The translations under genes were made by a program, and so were the position numbers. Positions 58,275-64,000 of a stretch of DNA of 64,000 nt are shown here, piece after piece. Under the pieces are notes generated by a model. It saw only the letters and a list, made by a program, of their open reading frames with translations, was not told where the DNA came from and ran no database searches. The stretch comes from Brachycybe producta (lineage: Eukaryota; Arthropoda; Diplopoda; Playtdesmida; Andrognathidae): the NCBI GenBank assembly GCA_036925085.1, contig JAUPFP010000003.1, positions 10,376,008-10,440,007 on the forward strand. Direction: 5' to 3'. Position 1 is the stretch's first letter, and each line of letters begins with the position of its first letter.

Positions 58275-59349
58275 TTATCTCTCTGAAGAAATTCTGTTCC
58301 AGGGAAGGCTACTATGTGCACTTCGTTTCTTCAACAATTTTCTTGTTTTTTCGTGGAACATTTCGTTAGCGAAGTAAATCTTGGAGGTCTTCATGGAAAT
58401 GATGAGGTCCCCCAGGTCTCTTCCCAATAGTGCTTCTCGTTTTCCATCTATGATGAGCATTCTTGCAGTTACTTGCTTTCCATTTAACTCGAGCAGGGGC
58501 CACATCTGACCAAGTACTTTAATCGGTATCCTGCCCACTGCTCCTAGGGCAGGAGGTGATCAAATGGGCTCGTATCGGAGTCCGTACTCTCTGGCCATTG
58601 TGCCCGACAAAATAGTGTAACCAGTTTCACTATCTGCCGAAAATTTCACAGGTGTGCCATCAACCCGAATGGTGATCTTGGCAACACTCATCAGGCTTAG
58701 TATCTCCTACCTTGATGAGTTCACAAGAGGTGAGGATGTTGTCCACAGTGATTTCAACACTTCTGACAACATGCTCTACTCCTCAACAAATCGCTTACTT
58801 CAACAGATTCAATAGTCTCGCTGTTTGCAGGAATCCTGCTGGTATCATTTCTCGTACTTGTAGCTGTCTTTACGATAGTTTTCTTGGATTCTCCGGCAAT
58901 AGATTCAGCCTTGCTCCGAGCAATAACATTGGCAGTTACATCTTGAATGGAGCCGTGAGTTACGTCGCTCTCCCCGGTAGACACACGGCAGAATTCTTTT
59001 GGGTCTTTTCCTCAATTCTGTCTTGATAAACTCCAGTTTCCATGGCTTCCACAATCCTTTGTGCTTCCTCCAAACTATACGCGTAAACTGATATAGCTTT
59101 CGTAGTTGACCAGATGATGGGATTCGGAAACATCTCCTCCATGGTTTCTCCCCTTCGACCAGTATTATTTTTCTTTGTAACGGTGACTATCAACTCCGAC
59201 GATTGCTCAGGGAGTCCTTGAGTGTCCAAATCACATGGTTTCTTCGGTGCACCTGCAGTTGGTCTAGTTGTAGCGTCATTAATTGCTTTGCTCACGCCCA
59301 TATTCCCCAACAAAGTTTTGTCCACGATGTTTTGGGAATGGCCGATCAC
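58275..59349 (-). pseudogene. Gypsy protease region (broken)
   Basis: 58960-59349 is a linker of unknown role. The retroviral-type aspartic protease lies at about 58700-58275: a DSETGYTIL segment in place of the usual D-T/S-G, then an in-frame TGA near 58562, and LLGRDLGDLIISM as the C-terminal ILG-D motif. The catalytic triad is therefore altered and the frame broken. Confidence 0.65.
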
Positions 59350-59455
59350 TATTTTGTTGCGATTTTGTTGTTTTCCTTTTTGTTTTTTCTGTCATGAAAT
59401 GGTAGGCCCCTCTTTACTGCCACCCTCTTTAGTTTAAATCAGCCGGGTTTTCTTC

Positions 59456-60343
59456 TCAAAGATACTTCTTCTGCCCGTTTTCGCTGACAATAAAATACTT
59501 CTGAACATATTTACCAGTGGTCACTTCATGATAAACAAGTCCAACGGTTTCATCCGCTGCGATCTTCTTTGGGCAGTTTTTCGCAAAATGACCTTTCTCG
59601 TGACAGTGGAAACATTCTACTGTGCTGAGATCTCTTGGAAGTCTATTTCTATTTTGTGTTTGCTGGCCATTGAAATTCTTCTTTTGCGAATATTCTTTGT
59701 TCCGGTTTTGACTTTGTTGCTGATTCTGGTTTTGATTCTGGTTTTGATTCTGGTTCTGTGGTGCCTGGTTGTTTGGAGTTGATGGAGTCAAATTATTTGT
59801 TGGGGTCGCTTGATCCTGAGAAACAACCGCATACAAACGTCCTCCATCCATTACGGCTTGTGTCTGTTTCGTATTCCGATTCTGGTTATTCTTCTGGGCG
59901 CCCCGGGAGACCTGGGTTGTTGCTTGTTGACCCGTAGTTCCTTCTGGTACCCATAACCCATCGGTTATTAAAACTTCTTCGGTATCCTTGATATATGTGG
60001 TGTACAATTTAAGATCTGCACCCGGTGCATTCTGTGTAGCGCCACATATAATTGGATGAAGCTTTTTCCGAAATTCCATAATTCGGAATTTGTCTGTTAC
60101 GCCAGGTAACACTTTCCTGCTCAGATCAAGGTAGCGACCCAGAAACTGACTGGTGTCCTCTCCTTTCCTTTGGAGCATGGTGTCCAGTTTCAGCTTCAGA
60201 TGCACTAACTCATCTCGACGTCCAAATCTTTCAATCAACTCGCTCCGGATGAAGTCCCACGTGGTCTTCCCTCTATTTTCCTTATAGAAGTTGGATAACC
60301 AATGCACTACGTTTCCTTCTACTGCTTTACGTCTTGTGGACAT
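59456..60343 (-). pseudogene. Gypsy gag, capsid C-terminal part and nucleocapsid
   Basis: 295 codons: capsid-like helices (WLSNFYKENRGKTTWDFIRS; FLGRYLDLSRKVLPG), a Gln/Asn-rich linker (about residues 190-220), and a CCHC zinc knuckle CFHCHEKGHFAKNC near residue 255, the RNA-binding signature of nucleocapsid. Continues the frame-shifted upstream gag. Confidence 0.88.
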
Positions 60344-61012
60344 TACTCCAGTCCTCCAGATTTGCGATACTTTCGTAGTCCTCTAGAAAGGTATAGACAG
60401 AGGTAAACCCTTTGAAGGTCTCAAGATTCCGAAGTGGATGGAGACTACGATATTTCCCATCCAGTTCTTCACAGGTCCGATGACGATTGCTTATTGGGTT
60501 TTCTTCTAATTCTTCCACGATGAGATCCTCACTAATCAAACTTTCGTCTTCCAGCTGGTCGGGGTCATCTCCGCGTGGAAAAGGAGTCTCATGGAGGCAG
60601 CCCCTCTGTGCCCCTCCACTCTTCTTCACGATGAGCGGCATCTGAAAGATTTGAGCCTGCCTTGGCTCCTCAGCATGGGCCGACGAGGGCTCCACTTCAG
60701 TATTCATTCTCTGAACTACCGTATGACGCTGAGTTGTACTTAAATCTTTACTGCTCCGGAGTTGCATCGAAGTTGATGGCTGCTGCATCTGTAGCCAAGC
60801 CATCAGTTTCTCCCGTCTTTCAGTGGTTACGTTTTGTAGGATTTCGTCCAGTGGATCTTCTTCCATCGGGATTGCACCATCATTTTCCCGTGTTTTCGAC
60901 ATCGATTTTGGTCTGCCTTTCTTCCCTTTCTCAGGTGGTGTAGCTCCGACATCTTTGTTATTTTCTACTGGATCTGTTGTGAGGTACCCCGCACCTCCAC
61001 CATTTTGTAACA
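60327..61012 (-). pseudogene. Gypsy gag, N-terminal part
   Basis: The frame opens within the 5' LTR; the first ATG tied to the element (MLQNGGGAGYL) overlaps the LTR end and the primer-binding site. It encodes a polar, acidic/basic linker (EKGKKGRPKSMSKTREN, EEDPLDEILQNVTTERREKL) and a capsid start (LHPLRNLETFKGF). It breaks by frameshift at about 60340, after NLEDWSNV, where the second gag frame takes over. Confidence 0.75.
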
Positions 61013-61770
61013 TCCCCGTTTCCTTTCGGTCGATTGGCTCCTGTGTTGGATACTTAACCACCAGGGACACAAGGGTCAGTACCTCAGGAGTCCAGAGGTA
61101 GAAAATAGCATAGATATGTCTTCTTACACATGGCTGCTGGAGGCTTCCTTTTCGGCTGGTCGAATCATTGGCGGCTGTAACATAAAGTCCCACTCCCAAG
61201 AAATGACCGAGTCCACACATCGAATTTTATGAGTTGAAATTATATCTATCTTTATTCACAATAAACAGCGAGTCACTGTAGATTGAGAGAGATATGGCAT
61301 ACATTGCTTCTATCTTCAAACTACAAAATCTGTCTCTCAATCTACATGCTCCTGTATTTATACCACTAATACAATGGAAACATCTGATTGCAATAACAAA
61401 GGCGCCAGGTGTGTCCAAGTCTCTTGGACACACTCGGACTTGAAAGTAATCTATTAATTAAAAAGGTCAACATCTATAATATGTATAAAAATCTAACAAT
61501 TAACAAGGATTTCTGTTGATCCTTCTATTAACAACTCCCTAAAGATTCTCATGTCCAAGAGTTCTGCATCGTTGGTTCTTCTAGGATATATCCTATCAAA
61601 GAGACCGATGCAGTTCTCTTGTCCATTATACTCATCTTGGAGGGCAGGAAGTCACCGTCGCGATGGCCTCCCAGCCACGCCGAAGCATGAGGTGAGAACT
61701 TTTAACAATATATTCTTTATTACAGGGTGTTTCACTAAACGAACAAATTCTAGACGATGGATTCGTTACA
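61006..61770 (-). repeat. 5' LTR of the Gypsy element (765 bp)
   Basis: TGTAACATCCCC ... GATTCGTTACA in + reading; highly similar to the LTR at 55101 apart from two gaps and scattered substitutions. Minus-strand TATAAATACAGG near 61360. Confidence 0.93.
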
Positions 61771-61924
61771 AAAGATACTTAAAACACATATAAAAGAAAC
61801 AATTAAGAAGTGTAGTGACTTACAATACAAGTAGTGGAACCTTCATTGCAGATAGCTTCCAACTTTGACAGAGGGAGGCTTAGTACATTTTTCAGTTTTA
61901 TTTCAGAGATACTTTCTAATAAAA

Positions 61925-62132
61925 AGACCAACAATCACAAAATTATGGTAACTTATGTGACTTTAGACAAAAAGATTGACAATCCAAAGATTATGGTAAC
62001 TTATGTACTGTGAGACACAAAGACTGACCATCGTATGATCATGGTAACTCAAATGCCTGCTGACAACAAGACCGACAATCAAAAGATCATGGTAACTTAA
62101 ATGCCTGCTGACAACAAGACCGACAATCCATA
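61925..62132. repeat. Minisatellite, about 4 units of 48-52 bp
   Basis: Units share GACAATC-A-AAAGAT(C/T)ATGGTAACTTA followed by variable text ending GACAAAAAGATT or GACAACAAGACC. The last two units are nearly identical. It abuts the LINE-B tail. Confidence 0.75.
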
Positions 62133-62134
62133 GA

Positions 62135-64000
62135 TTCAATTCAATTCAACTCAGTACACTTGCAATCAGCTCGAAAGCCATGTGGCAGGGGGGATTGCTC
62201 CCATTCATAAACTACTGTCATTTAAACAGAATAGGACATCATTGTTAAATTGAAATTGTCCTAACAAAGGGCTATCTACTGGAAGAGAATTCCATAGTCG
62301 AATAACATTTGGGAAAAAAGACCAGAAATATGCATCAGTTCTAGCAGTTAATTTTTTGATGGCCTTTGAATGGCCTTGTCTACCGTTACGAGGATTTCTA
62401 GTTAATAAGCCATTGAGCAGAGCAATGTTATCATCAGTCAGCAACCGTCCGAATAGAGCAAGGCTTTGCTCATTTCTTCCGGCTGTTAATGATTCTCTTT
62501 GTAGTTCCTGGAGCATTGACGATACACTGTCGATATACATATATCTTCCTTTCACAAATATTGCAGCCCTATGCTGTACCATTTTTATTTCATGTTTTGA
62601 GTTACTTCTAAATGGATTCCAAATTGGTGAACAATATTCTAATATAGGTGTTAACTAGGCTAAAGTAATACACCTCTTTTACATTTTGTTTACACTGTTT
62701 AAGGGTGCTTTGAACAAATCGCAGTCTTTGATTAGCTTTGCAGACTGCTTTGGTTATATGTTCTTTCCATAGCATGTCTTTTGATAAGATTAAGCCTAAA
62801 TAATTGATTTTATCAACATGGGTTAGCTGAACATCCCCCATAGTGTAAGGTACCCTGCAAGGTTCATGTTTTCGGGAAACATGCATAATGTTGCATTTAG
62901 TTCTATTTAGTTGTAAACGCCACTCAGCGCACCATTCTTCAATGCTATTTAGATCTCTTTGGAGGGCTTCAATGTCCTCATTACTCCTAATCTTTCTGTA
63001 CACAACAGCATCATCGGCAAATAAACGCATAAACGCAATAAACGCACTGTTGAACCTATCTGCCAGATCGTTTATGAACAAAAGGAAAAGCAGTGGTCCA
63101 AGAATGCTACCCTGAGGTACACCAGATGTTACTAGTGCCCAGTCTGACATGGCACCATCAATTTGGACACGCTGTTGTCTATTGGATAAGAAAGATGACA
63201 TCCATAAAATTACTTGGTTATTTATATTAAATGTTATCATTTTTTAATTAGTAATGAATGTTTTACTGTATCAAATGCTTTTGCAAAATCCAGAAATATC
63301 AAATCAAACTCGGCCTTACTGTCCAAACCAGACTGTATGTCTTGCATGAATAGTACCAACTGGGTATCACACGATCTGCTCTGCGAAAGCCATGCTGATA
63401 TTCATGAATTAGTTTATGCATCTTTAAATGCTTGATTGTACAAGAATAAATTATGTGTTCAAGGGTTTTACAAACAATGGATGTTAAAGAAATTGGTCTA
63501 TAGTTATTTGGAAGGTGTTTATCACACGTTTTAAAAATTGGACAAATGTTCGCTTGCCTTTATGCTAAAGGCAATATTCCACTCTGAAGGGAGTCTTGAA
63601 AAAGTTTACTTAAAAATGGACTGACTTCTGCAGCCAACTCTTTTAGTAATCTTGGTGAAATTTCATCTGGACCTGATGATTTGTTTGTATCTAAATTACA
63701 AAGAAGGGTTTGTAATCCAGTGGTGTTTATGACTATGTCTGGCATAACTTGAGGTAAGGTGTTCATTGGTTGTACCTTGTTACCATAATTAAAATGAAAG
63801 ACACTTTGAAAATAGTTATTAAGGGTGTTTGCAATAACCTGTTTGTCAGAACAAACATCACCTAGGGGTGTCATAATTGAAGTTATGGTATTTGGACTTT
63901 TGTTGAGACTTTCTACATATTTCCAGAATAATTTAGGGTTTTTATGGAGTGAGACACCCAACACATTATTTGTAAAACTTAAGTGTTCCTTTTTAAGTAA
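62135..64000 (-). mobile_element. LINE-B copy 2 (CR1/L2-like), runs off the window
   Basis: Minus-strand frames give the RT N-terminal region (KNPKLFWKYVESLNKSPNTI; NKSSGPDEISPRLLKELA) at 63964-63560, then after a frameshift [29 protein letters not shown] and [15 protein letters not shown] at 63240-62640, and the C-terminal QHRAAIFVKGRYMYIDSV...RLWNSLPVDSPLLGQF at 62582-62205. The tail is TTGAATTGAATTGAATC on the minus strand. The endonuclease would lie outside the window. Confidence 0.92.

Larger units (their letters stand above)
55101..61770 (-). mobile_element. Gypsy (Ty3-type) LTR retrotransposon, internally deleted
   Basis: Full insertion on the minus strand: 5' LTR 61006-61770, primer-binding site just after it (TGGTGGAGGTGCGGGG, 61002-60987), gag, protease, RT/RNase H, a broken integrase, a polypurine tract (GTTGGGGG next to 55942) and 3' LTR 55101-55941. 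AAAG flanks both sides (55097-55100, 61771-61774), a 4-bp target duplication. The order PR-RT-RH-IN is that of Gypsy/Ty3. Frameshifts in gag and protease and a deletion of most of the integrase make it non-autonomous. Confidence 0.95.

Noticed and set aside
61013..61220. Gag N-terminus extended into the 5' LTR (MCGLGHFLGVG...)
   Set aside because: This part is LTR sequence upstream of the primer-binding site; the open frame is read-through and not gag.

Overview
The window is nuclear DNA of an animal, most likely a marine invertebrate such as a sponge, cnidarian or other early-branching metazoan; the exact group cannot be fixed from the sequence. The evidence is an intron-rich plus-strand gene with GT/AG splice sites and animal protein similarity, AT-rich introns, and a dense, nested load of animal-type transposons: CR1/L2-like and R1-like LINEs, a THAP/P-type DNA transposon, a Gypsy element, solo LTRs, and hAT-, pogo/Tigger-, Tc1- and TTAA-type MITEs.

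The main gene is an orthologue of SLMAP (sarcolemma membrane-associated protein). It runs on the + strand from about 7.7 to 44.1 kb. I traced 21 shared coding exons (2343 nt, 781 codons, every junction in frame) followed by two alternative terminal exons at 37222 and 43939. Each terminal exon encodes a different hydrophobic tail anchor, giving predicted proteins of 801 and 818 aa: an N-terminal FHA domain, a long coiled coil and a C-terminal membrane anchor. A 3.5 kb alternating purine-pyrimidine tandem array (38.7-42.2 kb) separates the two tail exons.

Layout: 1-0.9 kb, the end of an LTR plus a gag-like fragment. 0.9-5.5 kb, a minus-strand THAP/P-type transposase gene broken by a solo LTR and by LINE-A copy 1. 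5.5-7.7 kb, upstream region of SLMAP with a perfect RFX X-box and two CRE sites. 7.7-44.1 kb, SLMAP; its introns hold MITEs, a tRNA-type SINE, LINE-B copy 1 interrupted by a solo LTR, LINE-A copy 2, an R1-like LINE, a hairpin-dense segment with GNRA-loop hairpins (14.9-15.8 kb), and a small antisense two-exon candidate gene (28.7-29.4 kb). 44.1-52.4 kb, MITEs, fold-back elements and a decayed LINE. 52.4-54.7 kb, a GC-rich broken coding-like island. 55.1-61.8 kb, a minus-strand Gypsy retrotransposon with both LTRs but most of its integrase deleted. 61.9-64 kb, a minisatellite and LINE-B copy 2, which runs off the window.

The points most worth a second look are: the GNRA-hairpin locus in SLMAP intron 6; the run of phase-1 SLMAP exons whose lengths are multiples of 63 or 21 nt (whole heptads of coiled coil); the tandem array with ordered variant blocks between the two tail-anchor exons; and the nested antisense candidate gene.
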